Assembly (NCBI RefSeq): GCF_000344805.1
Contig: NC_020453.1
Coordinates: 5,179,001-5,243,000, forward strand
Length of the DNA: 64,000 bases
Direction: 5' to 3'
From: Bradyrhizobium oligotrophicum S58
Lineage (GTDB): Bacteria > Pseudomonadota > Alphaproteobacteria > Rhizobiales > Xanthobacteraceae
Part shown: piece after piece, positions 46,101 through 53,006 of the stretch
How the letters are laid out: every line of letters begins with the position of its first letter
Position numbering within the stretch: the first letter of the stretch is position 1
Translations under genes and position numbers: made by a program
The notes under the pieces: model-generated
Told to the model about the DNA's origin: nothing
Databases searched by the model: none
The model's input: only the letters and a program-made list of their open reading frames with translations

Positions 46101-49100
46101 TCAGATTGTGGCCCGTGCTGTCCTCGGCGTCGACATTCGCGCCTGCGCTCGTGTAGCGGAAGGTGACAGAGCGGTCGCCGAGGCCGCCGCCCGTGGTCTT
46201 GTTGCTGTCGTCGGTGCCCCAGGTGATGTTGAGGTCGCCGCTGACCGAGGTCGACTCCTTGGAGGAGTCGGTGCCGTTCGGCAAATCGTCCTCGTCGACG
46301 GTCCTGGCATCGCCGACTGCTGCGACCGGCGCGGTGTCGAGGATCGTGACCTTGAAGCTGCTGGTGACGCTGTCGCCGTCGGAATCCGTGGCCTTGAAGC
46401 CGAACGTCAGCGGCAGGCTGTCGTCGTTCGGGCCGGACGCCGGATGGTCGATGTTGTCGTACAGCGTGAACTTGTAGCTGCCATCGCCGCTGTCGGACAG
46501 CTGGATGGTGAAGACGGTGCGGTGATCGGCGGTGACCGCCGTCAGCAGCGTGCCGTCGCCGGAGATCGTGTAGCTGATCGCCGAGCCGTCGGAGGTCAGG
46601 CCGGTCGCTCCAGCCCCGGTGGTGAACGCCACCGCGCGGTTGTGACCGACGCCGGTATTGTTGTCGTCGGCGCCCCAGGAGATGTCGAGGCTGCCGGTCT
46701 GCACCGTCGAGTTCGATGCGTCGGGATGGCTGGTATCGTAGCCGTCGGTCGGCAGGCTCGCCTCGCTGACGGTCTCGTCCTTGGCGCAGCCGACGGTCGG
46801 CACGTCGTCGGTCACCGCCACCGTGAAGCTGCTGGTGGCGCTGTCGCCGTCGGAATCGGTGGCCTTGAAGCCGAAGCTCAGCGACAGGCTGTCGGCGCCC
46901 GCCTTGCCGTGATCGAGATTGTCGAGCAGCGTGAACTTGTAGCTGCCGTCGCCGTCATCGCCGAGCGTGACGGTGAAAACGGTGCGGTGATCGATGGTCA
47001 CGGCGCTGAGCGTGGTGCCGTCCGCCGAGACCACGTAGCTGATCGCATAGCCGTTCGACGTCAGCCCTTCCGGCGCGCTCGTGTTGAAGAACGACACCGA
47101 GCGGTTGTTGGTCGCGCCGGAATCATTGTCGTCGGCGCCCCAGGAAATGGCGAGGTGGCCCGTCTGCACCGTCGAATAAGGCGAATCCGGGAACACGACG
47201 TCATAGAGGTCGGTCGGCAGGTTGGATTCGCTGACGGTCTCGTTCTCGGCATGCCCGATCGTCGGGACGTCGTCGACCACCGTGACGGTGAAGGTGCTGC
47301 CGCTCGAATCGCCGTCGGAATCGGTCGCGGTGTAGTCGAACGTCAGCTTCAGGACGTTGGTTCCCTGCCCGGCCGGATGGTCGAGATTGCCGAGCAGCTT
47401 GAAGGTGTAGGAGCCGGTGCCGTCGTCATCGAGCGACACCTCGAACACGCGCTGCCCGTAGGCCAGGCTGCCGCCGCTGTAGCCGACCAGCACACCGTGA
47501 TCGAAGGCGTATTTCACCGGCTGACCATCCGACGTCAGGCCGCTGAGGCCGACATCGCTGCCGTTGGTCACATGGACGTCGGCGGCCGCGTTGGACGAAT
47601 TGGTGAAGCGGACCGAGCGATCGGCCGCGCCGCTGTCGTTGTTGTCGGCGCCCCATTTGATGTTGAGCGCGCCGGTCACCGAGGCATCGTGGCCACCGCC
47701 ATCATGGCCACCGAAATCCGGGCCGCAGTCGCCGCCGCCGGCGTTGATGTCGGCCTCGCTGATGCTCTTGGCGGTGCCGGTGTGCGCCTCCGGACTGTCG
47801 TCGTTGACGCTGACCTTGAACGTGCCGCCGACCTGGTCGCCGTCGGAATCGGTCGCGACGTATTTCAGCGTCAGCGCGATGCTGTCCTCGGTATTCGGTA
47901 CCGGATGGTCGAGGTTGTCGAGCAGCGTGAAGGTGTACGAGCCGGAGTTCAGGTCGGACAGCTTGACCGTGAACACCGCGGCGTTGGCCGGATTGCCGGT
48001 CCAGTTGCCGTTGCCGTCGATATAGTGGTGCCCGTCGTAGCGATAGGCCGTGATCTCAGTGCCGCCCTCGCTGAGCGCGTAGGACAGGGCAACGCCGTTC
48101 GAGGTCAAATGCAGCGCGGAGAGCGTGGTGGTGGCGTCGGATGCGAAGGTGACGGCGCGGTCGCCGTTCACCGACGACGCGCCGGCGATCCCGACATTGC
48201 CGAGATTGTTGGCGCTGTCGGCGCCCCAGGAGATGCCGAGATCGCCGGTCGCGACGGTGTTCTGGCCGGGGACGTCGCCCGGCCCATCGGCAAGCCCGGT
48301 CGGGAGACCATCCTCATCGACCACACCGGTGGCAATCTCGCGGTTCAGCACCGGAGCGTCATCGTTGATCTTGATGCTGAAAGTGTCGCTGACCGCATCG
48401 CCGTCGGAATCGGTGGCGACGAAGCCGAGGGTGAGCGTGACGTCGTCCTCGGTGTTGTGGACGGGGTGATCGACATTGTCGATCAGCGTGAAGGTGTAGG
48501 CGCCCTGCCCCTGATCGGACAGCGCCACCGTGAACACGGCAGCGTTGGCCAGGGTGCCGGTGGCATGGCCCTCGCCGTCGACATAGGTCTGGTGCGCTTC
48601 GTCGTAGCGATAGGCGGTCAGCGTCGTGCCGTCGGCGGAGACGGTGTAGGTCAGCGCGACACCGTTCGAGGTCAGGTGCTGGGCGGTGAGCGTCGAGATC
48701 ACGTCGGAGGCGAAGGTGACCGCACGGTCGCCGTTGACAGGCGCGCCGGTGATGCCGCCGTCGACATGGCTGTTGGCGCTGTCGGCGCCCCAGCGGATGC
48801 CGAGGGAGTCGGTCACCGTCAGATTGACGCCATCGGCGTCGTTGCCATCCTTGTAGCTGTTGCCGGGGTTGCCGAGGCCGTCCTCGTCCACGACCGAGTA
48901 GCTTGGCTTCTCGCCGAAGGTCGGCGCGTCGTCGTTGACCTTCACGGTGAAGGTGTCGGTGACCGCATCGCCGTCGGAGTCGGTGGCGACGAAGCCGAGG
49001 GTGAGCGTGACGTCGTCCTCGGTGCCGTGAATCGAATGATCGAGGTTGCCGGACAACGCGAAGGTGTAGGAGCCGAAGCCCTGATCCGACAGCGTCACCG

Positions 49101-52100
49101 TGAACACCAGCGCGGCGCTCTGGTCCGAGGTGGCGTGACCTTCGGCGTCGATGAAGCTCTCACCGTCAAAACGGTAGGCGGTCAGCGCGGTGCCGTTCGG
49201 CGACACCTCGTAGTGCAAGGCAAAGCCGTCCGAGGTGAGATTCTGGGCGTCGAGGGTCGCGACCACGTTGGCCGCGAAGGTCACCGCGCGGTCGCCGTTG
49301 ACCGAGGAGCTGGTGATGCCGCCGTCGACATGGCTGTTGGCGCTGTCGGCGCCCCAGCGGATGCCGAGCGTGTCGGTCACCGTCAGATTGGCGCCGTCGG
49401 CGTCGTTGCCGTCCTTGTAGCTGTTGCCGGCATTGCCGAGGCCGTCCTCGTCGACCACCGAATAGCTCGGCTTCTCGCCGAAGGTCGGTGCGTCGTCGTT
49501 CACCTTGACGGTGAAAGTGTCGGTGACCGCATCACCGTCGGAGTCGGTGGCGACGAAACCGATGGTGAGCGTGAGGTCGTCCTCGGTGCCGTGCACCGGG
49601 TGATCGAGATTGCCCTTCAGCTCGAAGGTGTAGGAGCCGAGGTCCTTATCGGACAGCGACACCGTGAACACGGCGGCGCCCGACAGCCCCTCGCCCTCCA
49701 GCGGCTTGCCGTTGGCGTCGACATAGGTCTCGTGGGCGGCGTCGTAGCGATAAGCCGTCAGCAGCGTGCCATTCTCGGACACGACATAGGTGAGCCCAAA
49801 GCCGTTCGACGAGAGATTCTGGGCCTCGAGCGTCGTGACCACGTCTGCGGCAAAGGTGACGGCGCGGTCGCCGTTGACCGACGCGCCGGTGATACCACCG
49901 TCGACATGGCTGTTGGCGCTGTCGGCGCCCCAGCGGATGCCGAGCGTATCGGTGACCGTCAGGTCTTCGCCATAGGCGTCGTTGCCGTCCTTGTAGCTGT
50001 TGCCGGCATTGCCGAGGCCATCCTCGTCGACCACCGAATAGCTCGGCTTCTCGCCGAAGGTCGGGGCGTCGTCATTGACCTTGACCGTGAAGGTGTCGGT
50101 GATCGCATCGCCGTCGGAATCGGTGGCGACGAAGCCGAGGTTCAGCGTGACGTCGTCCTCGGTGCCGTGCACCGGATGATCGAGGTTGCCGGACAGGGTA
50201 AAGGTGTAGGAGCCATGGCCCTGGTCGGACAGCGACACCGTAAACACCAGGGCGGCGCTCGGATCCGAGGTGGCGTGTCCCTGCGCATCGACGAAGCTCT
50301 CGCCATCGACCCGATAGGCTGTCAGCACGGTGCCGTTCGGCGACACCTCGTAGTGCAACGCGAATCCGTCCGAGGTGAGATGCTGGGCCTCGAGCGTGGA
50401 GACCACGTTCGAAGCGAAGGTCACCGCGCGGTCGCCGTTCACCGGCGAACCGGTGATGCCGCCGTCGACCGTATGATTCGCATCATCGGAGCCCCAGCGG
50501 ATGCCGAGCGTGTCGGTGACCGTCAGGTCTTCGCCATAGGCGTCATTGCCGTCCTTGTAGCTGTTGCCGGCATTGCCGAGGCCGTCCTCGTCGACCACCG
50601 AATAGCTCGGCTTCTCGCCGAAGCTCGGACCGTCATCGGCGACGTTGACGGTAAAGGCGCTGTCGACGGGGTCGCCGTCGGCGTCGGTCGCGACAACCTT
50701 GAAGGTCAGCGGCAGCGACGCGTCGTTGACGCCATTGTGGTCGATGTTGTCGGACAGCGTGAAGGTGGCGCTGCCGGAGCCGGTGTCGGACAGCGACACG
50801 GTGAAGATGGTGCGCGCGCCTTCACCCTCGCCTGCGGTGGCGATGATCTCGGTGCCGTTGGCCGACAGCGTGTAGGAGATGGCCTCGCCGTTGGAGGTCA
50901 GGCCCAGCGCCTGCAAGGTCGCGATCTCGGACGTCGCGAAGACGAGCGAGCGGTCGCCGTCGACCACGGTGCCGTCGGAGCCGCCATCGACCTTGCTGTT
51001 GCCGTTGTCGGCGCCCCAGCCGATGTGGAGGTCCACGCTGGCGGTGGTCGGCTCGAAGCCGTCGCCGCCCACGACCTTGGCGCTGAGCTCGCTCTCGCCG
51101 CCGCCTTCACTGCCGCTGCCGGTGTGCTCGGCGACGTTGATCGCCTCGACCGTGCCCGCGACCGGCGAATCGTCGTTGACGCCGATCACGATCGTGACCG
51201 GCGCGCTGTCGCCGCTGCCGTCGATCGCGATCACGCTGACGGTCAGGTTGAGCGTATCTTCCGTCCCGATGATCGGGTGATCGAGTGGCTGCAGCAGCGT
51301 GACCGTGTAGGTGCCGTCGATGGTGGAGTTCGCGTCGAGCGTGATCGTGAAGACATGGCTCGCCGCGTTCGACGGATCGTTGCCGATGTAGCCGATCAGC
51401 TCGGGCTGGCCGTTGACGGTGGTGATCTGCAGATGCACCTCCTGGCCGCCGGATGTCAGCCCGGCGAGACCGGGCTGCGACGCCGCGAACGCAAAGGCGC
51501 GGCCGATGACGTCGGTGCCGAAATCGACGTGCAGCGAGCCGGTGAAGCTGGTGGTCAGGCCGCCGACGTCACCACTCCCACCGGGCCTGCCTTCGGACAG
51601 GCCATCCTCGTTGAGCACCACGCGATCGGCGACGCCTACGATCGGCGTCGGATTCGGCGTCACCGGATTGCTGCCGAAATTGCTCGTCGTATCCTCGCCC
51701 GCGAGCAGCGCCAGCGGGTTGCCGACCGTCAGCGGATCGACCTTGAACGAACCGAAATTGGCGCCGGCGGGGACGCCCGGCGCGCCCGGCGTGCCCGCGG
51801 CCGGCAGCACCGATTGATCGGTCGTGATCGGAAACAGCTCCGCGAACTGATCACCATTGATGACCCGGTCCGGCGTGACCTCGAAGGCGACGTCCTTCAG
51901 CGGTGCGCCGTTGGTATCGAACACCGGCTCGATCGAGACCGTCGACTGATTGTCGAACAGAACGATCAAACGGCTGCCGATCTTGATGAAGGTCAGCTTC
52001 TCGCCGGCGATATCGCTGAAGTCGATCCGGCTCCCGCCATCGAGATGGACCGTGACGGCCTGGCTGCCCTGAGGTTTTTCGATCTTCAGGTTCTTGGCCG

Positions 52101-52161
52101 AAGGCGGGGATGACTGCGTGGACGTGCCGGTCAACTGGGCCAGCAGGACAGGAGCATTCAT
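37132..52161 (-). CDS. Giant type I-secreted repeat adhesin (LapA-like, RTX/DUF5801/cadherin-like)
   Basis: ATG 52161 is preferred (GGAGG 9 bases upstream) over a TTG at 52170; 5009 residues. Order from the N-terminus: a FecR-like beta region (to about 51810) ending in a Pro-Ala-Ala-Gly site (codons at 51793-51804); about 15 DUF5801/T1SS-143 repeats of about 185 residues (51640-43790), each with an xxDEDGL opening, ISWGAD and LDHP strings and a NDDxP end; a first RTX block (about 43630-43430, GGAGNDxxxGG nonapeptides); cadherin-like/tandem-95 repeats (about 42900-39800); a DUF642-like galactose-binding domain (about 39770-39390); VCBS-type repeats; RTX blocks (38330-37430); and a C-terminal type I secretion signal. 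No Sec signal is present. The exporter genes lie upstream on the same strand. Likely role: cell-surface adhesion and biofilm. Confidence 0.93.
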   Translation of the reverse strand: MNAPVLLAQLTGTSTQSSPPSAKNLKIEKPQGSQAVTVHLDGGSRIDFSDIAGEKLTFIKIGSRLIVLFDNQSTVSIEPVFDTNGAPLKDVAFEVTPDRVINGDQFAELFPITTDQSVLPAAGTPGAPGVPAGANFGSFKVDPLTVGNPLALLAGEDTTSNFGSNPVTPNPTPIVGVADRVVLNEDGLSEGRPGGSGDVGGLTTSFTGSLHVDFGTDVIGRAFAFAASQPGLAGLTSGGQEVHLQITTVNGQPELIGYIGNDPSNAASHVFTITLDANSTIDGTYTVTLLQPLDHPIIGTEDTLNLTVSVIAIDGSGDSAPVTIVIGVNDDSPVAGTVEAINVAEHTGSGSEGGGESELSAKVVGGDGFEPTTASVDLHIGWGADNGNSKVDGGSDGTVVDGDRSLVFATSEIATLQALGLTSNGEAISYTLSANGTEIIATAGEGEGARTIFTVSLSDTGSGSATFTLSDNIDHNGVNDASLPLTFKVVATDADGDPVDSAFTVNVADDGPSFGEKPSYSVVDEDGLGNAGNSYKDGNDAYGEDLTVTDTLGIRWGSDDANHTVDGGITGSPVNGDRAVTFASNVVSTLEAQHLTSDGFALHYEVSPNGTVLTAYRVDGESFVDAQGHATSDPSAALVFTVSLSDQGHGSYTFTLSGNLDHPVHGTEDDVTLNLGFVATDSDGDAITDTFTVKVNDDAPTFGEKPSYSVVDEDGLGNAGNSYKDGNDAYGEDLTVTDTLGIRWGADSANSHVDGGITGASVNGDRAVTFAADVVTTLEAQNLSSNGFGLTYVVSENGTLLTAYRYDAAHETYVDANGKPLEGEGLSGAAVFTVSLSDKDLGSYTFELKGNLDHPVHGTEDDLTLTIGFVATDSDGDAVTDTFTVKVNDDAPTFGEKPSYSVVDEDGLGNAGNSYKDGNDADGANLTVTDTLGIRWGADSANSHVDGGITSSSVNGDRAVTFAANVVATLDAQNLTSDGFALHYEVSPNGTALTAYRFDGESFIDAEGHATSDQSAALVFTVTLSDQGFGSYTFALSGNLDHSIHGTEDDVTLTLGFVATDSDGDAVTDTFTVKVNDDAPTFGEKPSYSVVDEDGLGNPGNSYKDGNDADGVNLTVTDSLGIRWGADSANSHVDGGITGAPVNGDRAVTFASDVISTLTAQHLTSNGVALTYTVSADGTTLTAYRYDEAHQTYVDGEGHATGTLANAAVFTVALSDQGQGAYTFTLIDNVDHPVHNTEDDVTLTLGFVATDSDGDAVSDTFSIKINDDAPVLNREIATGVVDEDGLPTGLADGPGDVPGQNTVATGDLGISWGADSANNLGNVGIAGASSVNGDRAVTFASDATTTLSALHLTSNGVALSYALSEGGTEITAYRYDGHHYIDGNGNWTGNPANAAVFTVKLSDLNSGSYTFTLLDNLDHPVPNTEDSIALTLKYVATDSDGDQVGGTFKVSVNDDSPEAHTGTAKSISEADINAGGGDCGPDFGGHDGGGHDASVTGALNIKWGADNNDSGAADRSVRFTNSSNAAADVHVTNGSDVGLSGLTSDGQPVKYAFDHGVLVGYSGGSLAYGQRVFEVSLDDDGTGSYTFKLLGNLDHPAGQGTNVLKLTFDYTATDSDGDSSGSTFTVTVVDDVPTIGHAENETVSESNLPTDLYDVVFPDSPYSTVQTGHLAISWGADDNDSGATNNRSVSFFNTSAPEGLTSNGYAISYVVSADGTTLSAVTIDHRTVFTVTLGDDGDGSYKFTLLDNLDHGKAGADSLSLSFGFKATDSDGDSATSSFTVAVTDDVPTVGCAKDETVSEASLPTDGYDTSHPDASNSTVQTGSLDISWGADDNNTGVGHNRAVAFTTGAGATGLTSDGSAISYTISGDGTLLTAVTADHRTVFTIQLSDSGDGSYKFTLYDNIDHPASGPNDDSLPLTFGFKATDSDGDSVTSSFKVTILDTAPVAAVGDARTVDEDDLPNGTDSSKESTSVSGDLNITWGTDDSNKTTGGGLGDRSVTFRYTSAGANVDAEDSTGHNLTLTSDGQTVKYGFENGVLVGYTGSDLAHGTHVFEVSLSDQSDGSYSFKLLGNLDHPAGSAENIVKLSFSFTATDGDGDISSNSFTVSVKDDVPVIGTSAGASLTENTTGPAGAEVFATQTASNVALNINWGADDSNSGVANRSVAFDSAIHTGDVVKTTGAGSPTLTSNGTAVQFIRVSDTEIWGVANDNGGQLTTSDRKVFHITLSDDGSGSYTFELLDNVDHIGSGQTNALSLKLGFAATDSDGDAASGNFTVTINDDNGRPAIGAPVAGVVDEDGLSGGNTAAATGDVAGANVAATGSLAISWGADDNNAGSVNRAVAFSGIANGQNASTDAGLLKVDGAQVKLWVVGDTVYGYTGSNPVNGNAPSAASQVFKVTLDDSGAGSYSFTLLKHVDHPAGQGENDVKLTFGFTATDADGDSTSSSFAVTINDDSPVATATVLTTTVYESELSTGSVVTTTGSRGGDLNGDSNTDDSVFTGNVSSLVSFGADKLGSYTVETTNLAPGLLSLTSGGVALTYSIGVDNTLIAKAGGVTIFEFQVDPTTGQYSFRLKGALDHVGNGNDDKLTLDLSTAVTATDSDGDAIALHDQLLVSVKDDTPSSQHVNTVSLEEAAGNVSTGAVDLKVTYGADGDSSGASLTFSAASPKVYDAASHQLAGLTSLGIGLTYVMSADHTTLTAYRMSGGSYIGQNGLVTGNAADAAVFTVTLTDAGTGAYNFTLLQPLDHPAPVGTSSSASQYLDLNFAFQVEDRDHDTATNDFTVRVDAAGTVTTVRYDAPNSPVFVNLGDTSQTILGETLGAHSVTDRAAVTDKVVGTDKLGGVTEAHGSNGDDILVGGNGVGGDSLYGGAGNDIIKGGAGADRLFGGAGNDTFLYTVGDGNDVIDGGSETGATSPNYDVLAITGDGNARNFTIGKATSGTDINPTLNDPAATNATDILVRYDGPDGATIRADEIERVTITGGTASDTLTITDITGTAIAPSTIVFDGGTGNDTLDLTRFAGNTSVVSDGGGDTDTVKFGFNFADASYTKVFAADGVTLIGVQVTHNGVTDTFTNYESFGFTDGTRTLTGVFNTPPVAHDDTVQTSEDAPLTVNALLSLLNNDTDIDNNTLSVTGVSNATHGTVSLNNGNPVFTPDHNFSGVAGFDYTVSDGDGGTATAHVTVDVAPKADSLTLSFMDLGPASGAEDQTINLKLISAAVTDTDGSESLRLLITGYPDGATFSVGHAGTGADAGKWVIDSAAAIAAFDSHPLQITPPANYNGTFSLSVVAEVTDQATLSDGHVHTDVASTALQTIDVTVTPVNDAPQIHAPTQVTTNEDTPFAFTGANAFSFSDADGNVVESVRFDISGGTLSIPSLGVFNAEQLLSMSGFKINDLNTLLASAVFTPSADNDATGSVTITINDNGNVGGGNLGATQTITININPIEDAPRAVDDTASVNEDTTLTVSDPAQGVLHNDRDPDTGDTLSVIAGDFTTAKGGTIHFNADGTYVYNPKADFYGADTVDYTVRDAAGQTDTGTLTINVAPVNDAPEVHAPTHVITNEGAAFAFTGANAITFSDADGDVVESVRFDISGGTLSIPSLGVFNAEQLLSMSGFKISDLNTYLASAVFTPNSDHPGSVTITINDNGNVGGGDLSATQTVSVEVIPANHPPVANSDTHAVLEDDTLTISAANGVIRGSTGGSVADSDVDNPVTSLVVSGVVAGTGSVTQGTGVGTSIEGTYGHLTLNADGSYKYVADKADALAAGVPAIDTFTYTDHDPSGAVSNTATLKITVTGVNDAAVITGDTTGTIAELGGIANSQSSPLYGIARGDLNATDVDGHNDVWQTADSNTATGYGWYMIDSAGKWTYGLYDNNPTIQALKENQTTLTDSFTVYTEDGTAKTVTVQIIGNNDAPTLQTAIVDRNSAEDQPFSFSIPSNTFADVDGRFDGTNGPLTLSANLSDGSALPAWLHFDAATGTFSGTPPANFAGAVNVTVYASDGEYAASDAFTLTITPVNDGAATVTVTGTATQGQVLTANLGSDPDGAASNVAYHWLRDGAVINGATGSTYTLGSGDVGHKISANVTYTDGQGFAENVTSSQTGSVTTPNHAPVFGSGTTTASLTEDASYAAPTGNLIQNGSFGYYNGNFYTLDAWTVGGAHAVTVVGGRTDGGSADFYGASSSMSQTISTVIGMTYTVDFYVMSYGTAVTSGVDGTTVLTTSAWNLGWTEQTYQFTATATSTTIKFASGGGAVIDDISVQSSTVVTPGVEKASGAIAFTDADGDAQTVSYTTPNGSSYYGAFNATVDNTGHKVNWTFSVNDADIQSLRASDHIDQTYTVKIDDGHGGTTTQIVTVTVNGVNDAASIAGPAAGTVKEDGTLTAAGTLTVTDVDTGEAQFQTPASLAGTYGTFTFNAATGAWGYTLNNSAANVQALNDGDVKHDTLTVKSVDGTATQVIDVTINGTNEPAPLAVVDTASADGRYALSQNGDSPNVISLNAATLFSGGMGAVTYTYSLVYSSTGDDSWIHRTGNQFTGDPNNNDAGLYVYKVTATDSVSSVSTYLAFNALDNGAFNLTINSLSDKSWVTGSAPWLSGYSANDGDAITATVDNTLEANANNGYDVMIGSSGGNNFNGGADDDGIYGLGGNDTLLGGAGNDYINGGAGNDSIRGGSGNDVAIGGSGTDTFYWGVNDGVDIVDGGTGTDTFVIEGTTSQDLVYATLTGGVITDINGTKLSNIEAVTADLGSSSSDTLTYITGEDVTVNLGAGTATGFSSIANIERVTGGSGNDILIGSSAANTINGGDGDDIIRGGGGNDTIDGGVGIDLLDFSDATAGITFTLSQSSGNTTGPTLSGIGQDTYKNMEGVIGSAFNDVINGSSSNDVLVGGAGSDQLTGNGGSDTFKWNAGDLAGGGLDTILDFQTGTSGDVIDLSGLLASVSGNHADAVRFVDSGGHSSLASANGSSVLNNGDLTLQVNTGSGWTNVATIKDTGGNLTAGDDVIKMIIDNSHAQTQVHV
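39390..39780 (-). other. DUF642/CBM-like domain within the adhesin
   Basis: About 130 residues: NLIQNGSFGYYNGNFYTLDAW, GADFYGASSSMSQTIST-like, YTVDFYVMSYGTAV and ending VIDDISVQSS. The NGSFE...W...IDDVSL layout is that of DUF642 and related galactose-binding-like modules, often carbohydrate-binding. It sits between cadherin-like repeats and could be the adhesin's ligand-binding module. Confidence 0.65.
48352..50625 (-). repeat. Four near-identical DUF5801 repeats
   Basis: Tandem units at 50062-50625, 49486-50061, 48922-49485 and 48352-48921 (564, 576, 564, 570 bases). Each begins with FGEKPSYSVVDEDGLGN and shares long identical DNA stretches, unlike the diverged units on either side. They look recently amplified and prone to copy-number change. 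Confidence 0.85.
51793..51804 (-). other. Candidate LapG-type cleavage site Pro-Ala-Ala-Gly
   Basis: Codons CCG GCC GCG GGC lie about 120 residues from the adhesin's N-terminus, in a SVLPAAGTPG linker after the folded N-terminal region. LapG proteases cut LapA-type adhesins at [T/A/P]AAG in the same setting. Inference from motif and position. Confidence 0.65.
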
Positions 52162-52572
52162 TCTCCGCAACCTCCAAATATGAGGCGCTGCCGTGGCGCG
52201 CCCATTTCTACGGTTAAACTATTATTAAACTTTAATTTCGGTCAATATTACCGGGGTCTCTTAACCCGACTTTAGGGAGTTTGGGTAAATGCAGTCAAGT
52301 GCAGCCGCGGTGACGAAGGTCGACGGGCCGGCCGGAATGCTTGGCTGTTGCGCGGGAATTGAAGACAGACTCAAGAATAGACGTGGTCTATTCTGTATAA
52401 ACGCGATCCGTCCGGCAGGTATTCGGGCCGCCTATACTGTCGTGGAACAATACGCACGATGCGGGGAAGAGGCGGCAGCGCCCCAAAATAAACAAAATGG
52501 AACCCGCCTCCTGCGATTTATTTGCGGGAGACGAGACCTATTCTTCTGAAAGGCTGAAATATGCCGGAGCGG
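52162..52572. other. AT-rich upstream region of the adhesin gene
   Basis: About 410 bases, noticeably AT-rich at 52210-52250. The reverse strand has a possible -35 TTGACC (complement of 52240-52245) and TAATAG (52219-52224) at 15-base spacing, a weak promoter candidate. No supportable gene; a forward frame at 52289-52549 lacks family resemblance. Separation from upstream genes lets the adhesin be controlled independently. Confidence 0.45.
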
Positions 52573-52926
52573 TCAGATGCGGCTGACGACGCAGGGGATC
52601 GGCTGGTACTTGCTCAGGTACAACAAAGCCTGGTCATTGATGCCGTCGAGCCACACACCCCGGCCGGCATAGCGATAACCATTGCCCATCGGGATCAGGC
52701 GGACCGGAATCGCGTGACGCGGATTGAGGAACAGCCTGGCCGTGACGATGTCGCCGGGCGCGAGCACGGGGCGTGACTGCAGCACATAGCTGCCGCCATT
52801 GTCGCAGGCAATCGAGAACGCCGCGCCTGGCAGAATGAGCTCATGGGCCCTGGCCTGACCGGCAAATCCGCCGATCGCCGACGCCATCAGCGTCACCCCC
52901 ACCATCATCAGTTGCTTGATTTTCAC
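52573..52926 (-). CDS. Small periplasmic protein in the adhesin cluster
   Basis: A 117-residue product from GTG 52926 with GGAGGGG upstream. The signal peptide is MKIKQLMMVGVTLMASAIGGFAGQARA. The mature region (HELILPGAAFSIACDNGGSYVLQSRPVL, then DIVTARLFLNPRHAIPVRLIPMGNGYRYAGRGVWLDGINDQALLYL) is beta-rich with two cysteines. I do not recognise the family. It lies between the LapG-like protease and the giant adhesin gene on the same strand, so a role in adhesin processing or inhibition of the protease is conceivable but unproven. Confidence 0.75.
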   Translation of the reverse strand: MKIKQLMMVGVTLMASAIGGFAGQARAHELILPGAAFSIACDNGGSYVLQSRPVLAPGDIVTARLFLNPRHAIPVRLIPMGNGYRYAGRGVWLDGINDQALLYLSKYQPIPCVVSRI

Positions 52927-53006
52927 CGCGGCCCCTCCGCTCGCCAGTTTCCCGCGCGCATTAAGACCGCAAATCACACCAACGACAAGCCGCTCAGTCG
53001 CGCTAT

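Noticed and set aside
45430..52113. A 2227-codon forward open frame antisense to the adhesin gene
   Set aside because: It arises from GC-rich codon bias and the repeat periodicity of the true gene. It shows no domains of its own, is rich in Arg/Gly/Ala/Asp as usual for shadows, and lacks a ribosome site.
52289..52549. An 86-codon forward frame upstream of the adhesin gene
   Set aside because: No ribosome site, no recognisable family, and AT-rich promoter-like DNA.
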